A DNA stretch of 64,000 bases from Cryptosporidium bovis (GCA_009768925.2 VHIT02000028.1:186001-250000), one strand, 5' to 3'. Positions 48,201-57,003 are shown, counted from the stretch's first letter. Notes: generated by a model from the letters alone, not told the origin. Made by a program: numbers and translations.

Positions 48201-50108
48201 AATATTTTCTTCAGAATTTACGCAAGATTCAAAACCACTATTGTGCTGCTCATCGATAGATGAACCTAATATACCAGTGAAATATCTAAATGTAATTATA
48301 TCATAGTTCGGTATTTTTGTCCTATTCGCAGAGCAAAATTCAGTAAAGTTCATTTGGTCAATCATATCTGTTTTCCAAGGTATTAGTCTTGGATTAGAAC
48401 ATTGCCAGCAACCATTTGCCTCAGCACAATGACCAAATCTGTCCTGCATAAATTGAAAATTAAAGTTGAAAAATGGATCACCGGCTTCAAGATCTCTCCC
48501 TGAATATTGAACAAATGGAACATCTAGCCTTGGGTATGGAGAAGTTAACTGAAGTGGCGAACTTGCACCGAAAATGTGATACGAGGGATAAGAACCCATA
48601 TAATCAACATTACTGTTATATTCGAACACCTTATTTAGTCCTGAGTACTTCTCAACACCGTATTGTAATATTGAAGTTGTCATTGTCTGGTAGTTACTAA
48701 CACCATATATTACTCTTCCAAGAGGAGGAGGATAGAATGCTGTTTTGTACTGATCGGATATAGTATTAGCCTGCTCAAAGCATAAAGTATCTTTAAAGCC
48801 CTCATTTGTTACACTTGGAACAAGTGGAAATGTTCCGTTGAAATAACAACCTCCATAAAAATTTTGCGTTTCTATCCATTGGGAATTGGGAGATCCAACA
48901 GGAAAGCCACTTTCATACCATTCAGCTCCAAATGGTATTTTATTCCAGTATGATTGAGTTGAAATGGTGTTTCTATATATATTTGTGCCGGAACTCTTGT
49001 CAAGAATAGCATCTAATTTTTTTGGGTATTCTTTTACCTCACTTTCGGACTCAGCTGGTTTCTCTGTTGTTGGATAGTAAAAATCATAATTACTCGTGCA
49101 CAGTAATTCAGTCTGCGGAATTCTTGATGGTGGAATAATTCTCACAGAGGGGCTTGTCATAGCAATGTTTGTGCTTCCCCATGCAACAAAGCCTGACTCT
49201 TTACCTGGTTCTGTGTAAGTTGTACTCAATACCACATTTGCAAATTTATCATTCGGGATGAGCATAGGAAAAAATCCACCAAAACCATTTGGAGGGTTCC
49301 AAAAAGAAGAAATGGCTTCCGTTTGAGATGAATATTCATGACTCAATGTTATATTTGCAGAAAATTCAATTACCGGAATATCTGTTGCATATGAAGTAAG
49401 ACCTGGATAAATTTGTTCATAATTAACACTTATTTTGAAGGGAAAGGTAATAGTTTTAAACAAATATGATTGAATTCCAAGATTGTCAGTGTCTGTAAAT
49501 ATTTCATGATAAAATTGGTATTTTACATCTCTATCAAGTATTCTGGGAATTTTATTTTGAAGCTCATTATTTAAATCCTTAACTATGTCAACTAACTTTG
49601 AACCTTCCAACCAAATTGTAATGTTGTTTACACCATTAAAAACAGAGTATGAAATCTTGCTATCTAATATTACCTGAGCAATATCTGAACATGCTTTAAC
49701 AATGTTAACAGTGTCAGATTTGATTTTACTTGACTCACTAATACTTTTTTCTAAAGATTTTGAGTCACAAGAGATTGATTTTAATGGAGTTTTGCCGCTG
49801 TTTTCGTAGATTCCAATAAATTGCAATGTAATAGGATGCATAAATTGGCACGGACTTACGAAATTAGTTACTTGACTATCTATTGAAAGAAAATTACCTA
49901 CTGCTGGACCTGTATAAACGTCTGCCAAGTTGAATCCAATAGGATAATAATAAACTCTATTTGGTTCAGCGTTCAAATCGTACCCAGTTACGATTAAACT
50001 GAATTTCTTGTCATTCTCAACAAAAACTAAAACAAATATGATTAATATTGATAACCATCTATAGCCAAGTGATCTTTTTAAAGGCAACATTGTAGGAAGC
50101 CTTTTCAT
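42222..50108 (-). CDS. Giant secreted/extracellular protein with two GPS-like cysteine motifs (2628 aa)
   Basis: A 7.9-kb single exon runs from the ATG at 50108. The N-terminus has a basic head and hydrophobic leader (WLSILIIFVLVFVE). The ectodomain is Asn/Ser/Tyr-rich with many cysteines and N-glycosylation sequons. Two segments resemble the GPS motif of adhesion GPCRs and polycystins. One is at about residues 1299-1345 (ending FICKCNAITYYGM), the other at about 2455-2505 (SQWDTTRCTT then IACSCDSIGEYGL). Between them (about 1750-2050) strands such as NTTLTEFNLVPQTARTYLVF and WKYSLLATAGNPGQST recall REJ/PKD-type modules. There is no clear C-terminal membrane helix. Homology is inferred from short patterns; the protein could be a novel adhesin-type surface or matrix protein. 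Confidence 0.8.
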   Translation of the reverse strand: MKRLPTMLPLKRSLGYRWLSILIIFVLVFVENDKKFSLIVTGYDLNAEPNRVYYYPIGFNLADVYTGPAVGNFLSIDSQVTNFVSPCQFMHPITLQFIGIYENSGKTPLKSISCDSKSLEKSISESSKIKSDTVNIVKACSDIAQVILDSKISYSVFNGVNNITIWLEGSKLVDIVKDLNNELQNKIPRILDRDVKYQFYHEIFTDTDNLGIQSYLFKTITFPFKISVNYEQIYPGLTSYATDIPVIEFSANITLSHEYSSQTEAISSFWNPPNGFGGFFPMLIPNDKFANVVLSTTYTEPGKESGFVAWGSTNIAMTSPSVRIIPPSRIPQTELLCTSNYDFYYPTTEKPAESESEVKEYPKKLDAILDKSSGTNIYRNTISTQSYWNKIPFGAEWYESGFPVGSPNSQWIETQNFYGGCYFNGTFPLVPSVTNEGFKDTLCFEQANTISDQYKTAFYPPPLGRVIYGVSNYQTMTTSILQYGVEKYSGLNKVFEYNSNVDYMGSYPSYHIFGASSPLQLTSPYPRLDVPFVQYSGRDLEAGDPFFNFNFQFMQDRFGHCAEANGCWQCSNPRLIPWKTDMIDQMNFTEFCSANRTKIPNYDIITFRYFTGILGSSIDEQHNSGFESCVNSEENIWTPVGKNTTHFTLAANSYKTNTMFLYNTLSNDTCCSPMNTYFFYQNYYTIVTDKFQPIQLTQINPYTEPFIGGILPGIFMNREFSYSFYIDVFNDDLSDTKKEGEIWTSDSIMKLKSWLICPEIDNIDLPIYPESLKIQDIKDVDGKVGASITIPKNLFYKYYDSPTFCVVRAFVFLNEEYEKDNYQKLRGVRFEEYRLESPRIYESSEGMHEYVQWILVNNGFITKDSDVIQPIQDSVTIADALYTPVDVIHEYNYTITPFLFYSIAVDSPVFTPESQIFEMVVAGQHNRFGLRLPSTHSEWYVFARSTDKWDQGCFVKCKGDMSRSPYANWCLPEFEEGVNNPFEYNLCNYTIVRTSEELSDTQIEDAIAVLTNPISYLSYVDTMSLFNAIFSLPTTNEVVWKEYFDVIYNTAIDSHVVSFNQDYPFAQPTTLAAMSRIYNKYYYRERLDINTKLPLNSIERIYTVVECFLIDGIDNIVLNTTDIVGAINPLPVLTPDELQILLGIYQGVASRKSYTQGVGGSYSLVTEKTGNSFFSSTFNKVDLKNGVNVGGNKFPSIVFSDISEDDILLHRGVYYKMNKLLYNIGEANEGYKQCKKNVNTVTVIRTGNYLSNHLVINGLENIEEYPLAFSSIVLCTLEFEIWNLKNPVEFSLFAEYKEELDYSGIKCTAMQKDYLGFSSSLCKTEQVVNFETQTIEFICKCNAITYYGMEGKAVPYIESTTSKDLSPLFSKTNPNILQPFLLVSNPPMTSTCNDFLPITIQLKNLPKTIPDENFSLEFNCKLPEDSYDSLEFCTEFGKSLQNLDYTFSRLGSNVNITYFASPTFFQTINMPTNFGIWRPENMIKKTNTQSIITVYIEVRLELSKLELGNDVQDLYDFIIFDLIISGDENISLASEFGEISRIHLMNKYINIPGAYTKDKVPIPSIKYKNTPFSVPNEYSEKCSSYLEKYFSGSSANKIYFDFGEKVAIEKNINFVPSLLESFGGCYLSVNKEEYVKSEAMKCNYEKTAQLVINENQNAINQPISLMHLIFESSSSSLQSSLNNIIIHNETITPNIMAKYPEIVFGNYPKMSFEIGNSKTIEQIVASKGYCDVESSNSGISCNSCRGLRSYQADFQYSNQEIRYLCAATSDEDDIETISQGLSNACTTDGFYWGQACSTQQSNATISGNTTLTEFNLVPQTARTYLVFAIGIRSHESNAIQCRTFNVILSEQKSPIQIITKKVPSTIPYTSRTYLNTAIKYVGKSDGWESVQEIKFASFLYFENTGLIRLITSPETFELSQDETEQFTDIDISITIDIRNYEINPRDEKVSILLVVLKKTDDENENNILSESNLNSLVKRSNIQNMVSSGGYVSYVWSDIPFENDYSTIKMSSSTIINPGIKQVIPLNFKLSNKIGMSDWKYSLLATAGNPGQSTSTQSTLLTYLSPNLPQYIRLPTSNENWLVHLIIHNKNNDLVCGIDCSSISNIDEHLRKMFCASGNSSKCMNISFRANENSSMSLSDIQREYSSLFDYYENEKTLTNIVDESDTSMIESILTSNIRYLTTSQMMQILKIILDGDYTKRELSGGILFLNLYSVWKVFDYIRNNQEITVDELDISSLTLKQISELLLKSECGFNSNYPKLVIDILDFILERKMETGIEDTTSLLGALSTNQWIMSNTFGDSINLNGINSKVNVASYILSEIQLGKGIELKDSKFKLPPIKFNQEGKTEVHLIKNIYYHLNENMIFDSKWSSYLLSNCFDSRYGITIIRPSLENYLNELAGLVKSTKNNKLENKFKSTYQAFISRCGYEYNIYNLNNVNVEFLIAPEYTPGVVSERFVTYECASKQLEGSDSQWDTTRCTTSIYNGQIACSCDSIGEYGLKLAQKESLNEVEIVLTHNPGSIQEAVINDISYKIINGKFYYKEQVIDILVNELLIIKKNEVSFGEFSIPLEDYTEYDTVTKLTLRQEGALGEIILTSKEINIKIDGSNIISDGFIQGPYTQNSTLIVV

Positions 50109-50870
50109 TTTTATATTTGAATTTATACAAAAACAATGATATTAGTCCAACATTAAAGCTTTAGTTTATTTTTGAAATGCACCATCATATTTTATTTCTC
50201 CACACCATTACAAATTTTTTGTACTTGACGGAGATTACATTTCCCACAACTATTTAAGAGCTAGGCATATTTATGTAACAAAAAAAATTTTACTTAGTGT
50301 AATTATTCCTGATTTGGTTTAAAACTTTATCAATTCTTAAATTATAGTAATCATGAGTCAAAACATCTAATATATCCATATGCAACTTTGCATGTATAAG
50401 GTACATGTTTATTTACAATACCGGTAAATGCGGTACTATTTTACTAAGAAGTAAACCTATTTTTTTGGGAAAAAAATCAAAACTTATTTAAAATTATTTA
50501 GAAAGCAATTCTTTATTTTAGGTGAATTAGTTATTTCTTAAAATACCAAATTAGACTAAGGAGGCAAGTGCATAACGTTAAATAAATACAACATTTGGTG
50601 TTTATTTTTGCACTTATAATAAAAGTAAATTAATGAAACAGAGTTAGCATAAACAGATTCTATCCAAGTGATGAGTAAAGATCAAATATATTTTCATCTG
50701 TGCTTTCTTTATGAATATAATGTTTTGTCCTACCTTTTCCCCTTGGCGCTACATGATCGAACAATAAGACCTAAAGAGTGATCATCATAGTAGTTAATAG
50801 AGAATTTTACCATACAATATCTACAAAGTTTGATTTTATGTGAAATCCGGAAATTTTTTGTATTCTAGAA
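50109..50870. promoter_or_regulatory. 762-bp divergent intergenic region with AAGGAGGCAA word and TTGGCGC
   Basis: TTAGACTAAGGAGGCAA at 50551-50567 repeats the 3961-3977 word with one mismatch. TTGGCGC at 50743-50749 lies about 120 bp upstream of the ATG at 50871. The remainder is AT-rich. No coding potential seen. Confidence 0.45.
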
Positions 50871-53000
50871 ATGAAACACTTTTTTTTGATAAATAAGGTA
50901 CTGCCGGATACTTGTCTAGGCATTAAATTTAGCTTGAATAAGATATTTGATAAAATAAATGACGAGAATACAAAAAACAGGATTTTTAATGCTATTTATT
51001 TGTTCGCGATTGACTCTAAACATAATAATTTGGTCGAATCAGGATCAATTATAGGCGACTTTGCCAACTTGCTGGATTCAATAGTGGAAATGGAGCATTC
51101 ACTAGAAGAGTCTGTCTGTGATAATAGTAAGTTGATGGGTACCAATGCAATTTTGGATGCATTTTTCTTGCTTGAATATCCACAAAACATTGGATTAATC
51201 AATTCTCTCAAGTCAAACTTACCATATTTGACTCAAAGTAATTTTTTTGTACTAAAACAATTAATTAGTGAATTGTATACACATTCTAGAGAGAGCAGTT
51301 ATGATTTTTTAAATGAAAATAATGCTTCTGAGAATTCATTTTATGACAGCAGCAATAGTGGTTCTTTCTCCAGAATTAAGAGTAATATTAATGAAAAAGA
51401 AAATTCTATTTTGTATTTAAGCGATGATGAATTTAAGAGGATAAATGAGGCACTTGAATGCAATAAAAAAATAAGAATAGGCTTTCCAACATTTCTTGAT
51501 TTCGAGTACAATAAGGATGAGTCAGGAAGAATAAATTTTTTTTATATTGATGATAAATCATACAGTGAAATGAATTCAATATTGAAATGTGTTTATTTTT
51601 CATTGTCTTTAAGAGATGATAATCTGGAAAATTTGTCCAAATTAATAAAAAACTTCCAGAATGTCAGTAAGTGTAATCCTGTCTCTATTTTGGTACTAAG
51701 GTTAATTTTAAATAATAATTGGGACTGCATTGATTATAATTCCGGAGTATTAAAACAATTAATTAATATAGGTAGCTCTGAAGAAGTATTGACACTTCTA
51801 TTTGAGTGTTCACTTCTGATGAAGGATGAAGAGTTATATGATGTTTTTGATTTGTATTACTATTTGGGTATAAAAACAGATTTTGGGGACGTTTTGAGGT
51901 CACTTAAAAGAATAATTCAATCCAAAATTGACAAAGGGAGTTTATTTTGGCACAAACTTTCCTCTTGGATGAGCACAGATAGTAAAAATTCGAATAACAT
52001 AGAGAGATACTTGTTGAAGAAAGAGTTCTCAAGCAATCATGAAATGATAAAATCCTTTTTGGATTACTTTAAAAGTGAGATTAATTTGACTCTTAAGAAA
52101 TATAATAATTTGATAAATATCATTGAAAGTAAAAAACTTGATCAAAATTCAGCGAACAAAATATATGAATTAACCAGAAACTTAATTTATGTCACCCCAT
52201 TCACTCAAAGAGGGGTTATTTTAGATATATTAGAAATATTGTTTTCGCTTTCTGAGGAAATGGAATACAATGTTTCGATGTCGGACTTAAATGACTTGTA
52301 CATTATGAACTATATGTTTAATGACTTTTTTATGAAATACTTATACACAGAGAAACTAATGGAGGATAGAAACCTATTGTGTGGTTTTAATGATATATGC
52401 AAGAATATGTTAAATTGTTATAGCCCTTATTCGAATGTAAAAAATCTTAAAGAGAATTATCAAGAGTTGAAGAATTCAACTTTAAAAGAGACCTGGATTC
52501 GTTCTCTGATAATTCTTTTTGAAAGAAGAAGTGATTCAGCTTTTTTAGAAGATTTACTAAAGGTCTTCCGCATCATTACTGTTAAGCAACAACTTTCTCT
52601 ATGTTGGTTCATTACTACTCACAATACAAATGAAGTGGTAAACAGAATTTCAAGTTTGTGCTCTTTAAGAAGGAGAATAAGCTCTTTGCAGTGTGGAATA
52701 AATTGCATTGAAATGGAGTTGAACGCAAAACTTGAGCAAGTAACGCAGATATTAAAACTAAACATCGGCTATGAATCCGCATGTATATTGCTATTTATAC
52801 TAAGATTCACAAGAAACAACAAAGGTGAAGAGAGACTATTAAGGATTGTCGACGTAGTAAAGGGGACTAAGGAGCCCAAAGTGATCCAGCATCTAACTGA
52901 AATAATTAATAGTATCAACTTTGAATTTATAAGGAATGAATATACAGAATTAGGCAATTTGGGTTACAAAGTAAAAGAGTCGTTGTCTGGAAGGTCATAA
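50871..53000 (+). CDS. Large helical cytosolic/nuclear protein of unknown function (709 aa)
   Basis: A single exon starts at the first in-frame ATG. The protein has no leader or membrane segment. It is almost wholly alpha-helical, with Leu/Ile/Asn/Ser repeats at spacing that suggests an armadillo/HEAT-type superhelix, but no repeat could be delimited. A Ser/Asn-rich low-complexity loop lies at about residues 140-175. The C-terminal part (about 560-690) is the most hydrophobic and best ordered. No enzyme motif is seen. The stop at 53000 lies only 116 bp from the composite promoter element of the next gene, so the two transcription units are tightly packed. Confidence 0.75.
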   Translation: MKHFFLINKVLPDTCLGIKFSLNKIFDKINDENTKNRIFNAIYLFAIDSKHNNLVESGSIIGDFANLLDSIVEMEHSLEESVCDNSKLMGTNAILDAFFLLEYPQNIGLINSLKSNLPYLTQSNFFVLKQLISELYTHSRESSYDFLNENNASENSFYDSSNSGSFSRIKSNINEKENSILYLSDDEFKRINEALECNKKIRIGFPTFLDFEYNKDESGRINFFYIDDKSYSEMNSILKCVYFSLSLRDDNLENLSKLIKNFQNVSKCNPVSILVLRLILNNNWDCIDYNSGVLKQLINIGSSEEVLTLLFECSLLMKDEELYDVFDLYYYLGIKTDFGDVLRSLKRIIQSKIDKGSLFWHKLSSWMSTDSKNSNNIERYLLKKEFSSNHEMIKSFLDYFKSEINLTLKKYNNLINIIESKKLDQNSANKIYELTRNLIYVTPFTQRGVILDILEILFSLSEEMEYNVSMSDLNDLYIMNYMFNDFFMKYLYTEKLMEDRNLLCGFNDICKNMLNCYSPYSNVKNLKENYQELKNSTLKETWIRSLIILFERRSDSAFLEDLLKVFRIITVKQQLSLCWFITTHNTNEVVNRISSLCSLRRRISSLQCGINCIEMELNAKLEQVTQILKLNIGYESACILLFILRFTRNNKGEERLLRIVDVVKGTKEPKVIQHLTEIINSINFEFIRNEYTELGNLGYKVKESLSGRS

Positions 53001-53116
53001 AGTGTTTATTTGTATAAAAGAATTAAAATTGAACTCGAATACAAATTGTACATGCCCAATTTTCACATTATTACTGCTTATTAACATTGTTACTTTCTTA
53101 AAACAATATCCTTATT

Positions 53117-53131
53117 GCATGCGATGGCGCC
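53117..53131. promoter_or_regulatory. Composite GCATGC-N3-GGCGCC element, probable promoter of the polytopic protein gene
   Basis: GCATGC (53117-53122) and GGCGCC (53126-53131) are separated by three bases. The element lies 30 bp before the first plausible ATG of the downstream gene (53161). The same pair with the same 3-bp spacing is at 55399-55413. Confidence 0.5.
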
Positions 53132-53160
53132 AATGCAAATATTGCTTATTGAGAGTAGTA

Positions 53161-55137
53161 ATGCTTGGTAAAGGTGACAAAATGATAAGCAATTTATTTG
53201 GATCAAGATTTATCTTCTTTGGAGTTTTTACAGTACTATGTTCTGGGTTTCCGTTTTCCTCCTTATTTGCAATACCAGGTGTGTGCTCAAAAAGTTTTGA
53301 GGAGTTGCTAACCAAGTCAAAAGTTGACATTGGGGTGATTGTAACTCTTTCAATAATACTAATATGTTTTTACCTATTAATCAGTGGAATAAGTTTGATA
53401 AATTTGTCAGGATGTTTGCAAAGATTGGGGATGCCAAAGGATTACCCAAATGCAGTAATGCGAGCAATAATGTATTCAAAGTATAGAAATGATATCAATT
53501 CAAGTCTGAACAAAGCATATTCAAATGAGAACTGTTACTATTTTGGTGGGGATTCAGCTTACGATTTTAGGGGAGTCAGGATTAAAGGAGGTTCTAGGAA
53601 GAACATGGAAGGTATTCGCTCATCCTCGCCACTTTTGACAATAGAGGGTGAACTAAAAAAACGTTTTAAAAAGTCAATAAAATCACTAAAGGCTAGATTT
53701 ACATTGGCAATTGTGAGTATTATGGTGCTTTTTTGCCTATCATATGCATCTTTTGTTATTTTTCAAGGTTCACAAATTTTTTTTGATTTTGAGAGTTTAA
53801 AACCCGATGAATTTGGACTAAATTTTTTTAAAGGTAATCCAGAATTTAATTACTCAATATTGTTTTTACTGATCGCGACAGTTTCAATTATAGTTATAAA
53901 CTCATTCACTGAAGGAATACTGATAATTAGTATAGTGTCATGGGTAAATTTTTTTGGCTTACTTTTATTTTCATTTCTTTCTATAAGCTTAATAAACGAC
54001 GAAAGTATGAAAAAAGATGCGAGTATTAGTCGTTACTTTAATTCTGAGTCACTTTTTGATTGGGATGTTCACATTTGGGGTATATTTGGTAGTATTTTGG
54101 ATATTGGAACATTTGTAATTTCTGCACTAACATTTCACATTATTTTGCCAGGTGCATTAAAAATTCTATCAAGTAATGAAGAGATAAGGTCTTCCAAAAT
54201 TTGGACTTTAACTATAACTTTGGTTGTCTTTATATTCTTTTGCAAATCTTTGATGGTAATTGGAGTATTGCCTTTTTTCCCAATGATACCTTTTGAGTTT
54301 GATCCTAACAGTGATGGAATAAATATTACTTGGTTGATTTTAAATTCAAAAATATCAGGAAATGGTGGAAACGAAAATGTAATTTTTAGTTTGGTTAAAC
54401 ATATTTTCCTTCTTGGTAACTTTTTTACTTGGGTTCTATTTACTTCTATTGCAGTTAAATGTGTGGATAACATATCAAGGTCAATAACAAACAAACTTGA
54501 ATGCGACTTTGAAACTAACTCAGCAAAACAAAATTCAATAAGCAATAGGTACTTTTTAAGGCCAAGTAATAGACAGGTTTTTTTAAACTCAAATTTTACG
54601 GAACAAGAAATTTCATATGTTCAGCTTGATAGCTACAGCAATAGTTCTACAGGACTTTCAGCACAAAGCAACTTAATTAGAGGTTCAACATATTCTGTTT
54701 TTTCTGGAGCAAAGTTAATTGAAATAGGAAAACAAATAATAAATGTGACCATAACTGTTGGACTATTTTTTTATGTACATTACAAACTTGTACATGAGCC
54801 ACAGTTGATTCCAGTATTCAAATCCATTTGTATATCGCTTTTTGTATTTATTGTTCTTATTTTACCTTGTATGGTATTTTGGTTGGTATTCTATGCAGAT
54901 ATGATCCCTAATTCAATAAGTTTTGCTCAGAAATTGAATCTTATTTTTTTGGGAAGAATTTCAACTAGGCTTGAAAAGAACATAGAAAGAGAAGTAGAGA
55001 GATCTTCGAATTCTGAGAAATGCACTCTGTCATGCAATCCCATTACTTTTGGGTTCTTTTCTATATCACTTCCATCTATTCTCGGTTTAGTAATTTTAAT
55101 TTATGAACTTACCAAAATAGCCAACTATTTCATGTAG
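53161..55137 (+). CDS. Polytopic membrane protein of unknown function (about 658 aa)
   Basis: About ten hydrophobic segments are spread over the whole length, the first at about residues 16-38 and the last directly before the C-terminus (SLPSILGLVILIYELTKIA). A hydrophilic loop (about 80-165) contains a Gly/Ser/Arg-rich part. A second loop (about 440-510) is Ser/Asn-rich. No transporter signature is recognised. The reading frame is open back to 53002, but that stretch has no suitable ATG until 53119 and contains the composite promoter element at 53117-53131. I therefore place the start at 53161; 53182 is an alternative. Confidence 0.72.
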   Translation: MLGKGDKMISNLFGSRFIFFGVFTVLCSGFPFSSLFAIPGVCSKSFEELLTKSKVDIGVIVTLSIILICFYLLISGISLINLSGCLQRLGMPKDYPNAVMRAIMYSKYRNDINSSLNKAYSNENCYYFGGDSAYDFRGVRIKGGSRKNMEGIRSSSPLLTIEGELKKRFKKSIKSLKARFTLAIVSIMVLFCLSYASFVIFQGSQIFFDFESLKPDEFGLNFFKGNPEFNYSILFLLIATVSIIVINSFTEGILIISIVSWVNFFGLLLFSFLSISLINDESMKKDASISRYFNSESLFDWDVHIWGIFGSILDIGTFVISALTFHIILPGALKILSSNEEIRSSKIWTLTITLVVFIFFCKSLMVIGVLPFFPMIPFEFDPNSDGINITWLILNSKISGNGGNENVIFSLVKHIFLLGNFFTWVLFTSIAVKCVDNISRSITNKLECDFETNSAKQNSISNRYFLRPSNRQVFLNSNFTEQEISYVQLDSYSNSSTGLSAQSNLIRGSTYSVFSGAKLIEIGKQIINVTITVGLFFYVHYKLVHEPQLIPVFKSICISLFVFIVLILPCMVFWLVFYADMIPNSISFAQKLNLIFLGRISTRLEKNIEREVERSSNSEKCTLSCNPITFGFFSISLPSILGLVILIYELTKIANYFM

Positions 55138-55600
55138 CCTTACACGAGGTGAAACATACTTGAAAGTTATTAATGACTAATTTTTTTAATAATAGTACAT
55201 GCTATATTTTTTCCATACCTAAATTTACATTAATTTTGTGAACCAGAAATCATCTATTTTAGGCAAGAAATGTAGAATTTTGTCTTTTTTGTCCAGTATC
55301 TAATAAAAGATCCACAAAAAATGGAATAAACCTTTATGGGTTCAACAAAAGTTAATTCTTTCATGTTATCGCATTTCTTATTAGTACTTATGTACAGGGC
55401 ATGCTACGGCGCCAAGTTTATAATAAAAACTATAAATGCAATTAGCTGCACCCTGGCTCGCACATGCCCTTTTTAAATGGTATTTTTAGATTAAAATTTT
55501 TAAAGATTCATAAAATTAAGGGTAAATTCAACATAAGGAGCAGGTTTGAAAATTGTAAAAGGAGTTAAATTGATAAGGAGTGTATAAATACAAAGGCGAA
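55138..55600. promoter_or_regulatory. Intergenic region with composite GCATGC-N3-GGCGCC element
   Basis: In this 463-bp spacer GCATGC (55399-55404) and GGCGCC (55408-55413), three bases apart, lie about 190 bp upstream of the ATG at 55601. The following CCAAG and AT-rich stretch contains no coding potential. Confidence 0.45.
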
Positions 55601-56131
55601 ATGTCTGACGAAAATATTACAGAGTCCAAAAAGGTTAAGATATTAGATTCAAAGCTCGGTGTGTCAGAAGCCAATTTAGAGGAAAAAAAGGTGGATCTGC
55701 AAGAAAGAGGCTACTATAACTGGGGCGCAAGGTGTTGTTGTACTTCAAGAATGAAGTTCGAGGACGTAAATGTAGCACCGGGTGAGGAAATAGAAAATAT
55801 ACAGGAGGAAAATGAATCTGGACAGGATTTAATTGAAGATATTACAAATACTTTCACGGGATACAGAAGAGAAAGCGTTTTCAATGCAATCTCAGAATTT
55901 GAAAAAAAACTTTTAACTTTAGGTATGGCGGAAGAAGGGAGTGGTGATGAAGAGAGCGACTCGGAAAGGAGTGATTTTGATTCTGCGCTCAGAAGATGCT
56001 CAGAATTTGTTCAAAGGCCTTTGATTATAAACACTATAGGAACGAGAAGAGCCACTGCTCCTCAGGCCATGAAGAAAGAGGTCGCTGCACGTTTAGATAT
56101 ATTTGTTAACGAGGAAACCACTGAGGAATAA
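55601..56131 (+). CDS. Small acidic protein with Cys cluster, unknown function (176 aa)
   Basis: The start is the ATG at 55601 (MSDENITESKKVKILDSKLG); reading upstream needs a GTG. The protein has no leader. A cysteine triplet (GARCCCTSRMKFEDV, about residue 47) could be palmitoylated. Acidic Glu/Asp/Ser-rich stretches follow, with a Ser-Asp-Glu run (GDEESDSERSDFDSAL) that looks like casein-kinase-2 sites. A basic short block (TIGTRRATAPQAMKKEVAARLDIF) lies near the C-terminus; RRATAP and RRESVF fit a basophilic kinase site. No family is recognised. It could be a regulatory subunit or inhibitor, but this is speculation. Confidence 0.7.
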   Translation: MSDENITESKKVKILDSKLGVSEANLEEKKVDLQERGYYNWGARCCCTSRMKFEDVNVAPGEEIENIQEENESGQDLIEDITNTFTGYRRESVFNAISEFEKKLLTLGMAEEGSGDEESDSERSDFDSALRRCSEFVQRPLIINTIGTRRATAPQAMKKEVAARLDIFVNEETTEE

Positions 56132-57003
56132 TTTACTTATTCAATGTTTATATTCTTTATGACATGCTTTTAATAGAAAAATAAAGCTTAATAAGAAATA
56201 CAGCTTATTATTCTTATTAATTCATATAGTAAAGGCTGCACAAAATATCAAGATTTCAGTCCCAAAGTAGGTTAGATTATTAAAAGTCGCAATAATAACG
56301 TGGATAATATCTGTTTTGTACGCAAGAAGTTTATATATATGAACAAACTATGCAAATCGGTGCTTCTGTTTTTTTATTACATTCCTTGACTTAAAGCGTA
56401 GCATTTTCCTAGCAATTTGTTGGTTTATTCCTGTAAAACATTATTATACTCTTTCTTCTTAAACATCAGTTGGTCTGATGATTACGTTAATAGATGTGAG
56501 AGGACAAGTGATAAAAAATAAAACAGGAAAAACCACTAAAGTCAATGTAATTCTAGTAAAGCTTTGATGTTTATTGAGAGGGAAAGTGTTTAGTAGTATA
56601 TTAGTTCAGTGTATTAAGGATTCACATCTAGTGTGTGAAAAGTTATACTCAACGGAGACAAGAAACGATATAAGCAAATGACTTGGAGTTTAATCTCGTG
56701 CGTTTAATCCTCAGCTTTAAAGATGGAGTTCTATTGTTTTAATCTTGGGATGAAAAACTCAAGTTTTCGGTTAAGATTGGATAGATATTGAATGAATAAA
56801 ATAATAACAAATTCACGAGTAAGATAGTTTAAAAACAACAAATATATTTCACAAGAATTTTTTTAATGTGAAAAAATAGTATGGGTGATGCATTTTGAGC
56901 AGGCCAGAACTGAAATTATTAGGCGGCACTGGAATGTCACTTTTTTTTAGTTTTTATTTTTGAGTAAAGATAAGAATAATGAGTATGAAGGAATAGAAAA
57001 TTA
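56132..57003. other. 872-bp intergenic region
   Basis: This AT-rich spacer lies between two + strand genes. I see no coding frame of note, no GGCGCC element and no tRNA. Its 3' end should contain the promoter of the gene at 57004. The latter half has an A/T-tract before the ATG and a GGCGGC patch at about 56921. Confidence 0.4.
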
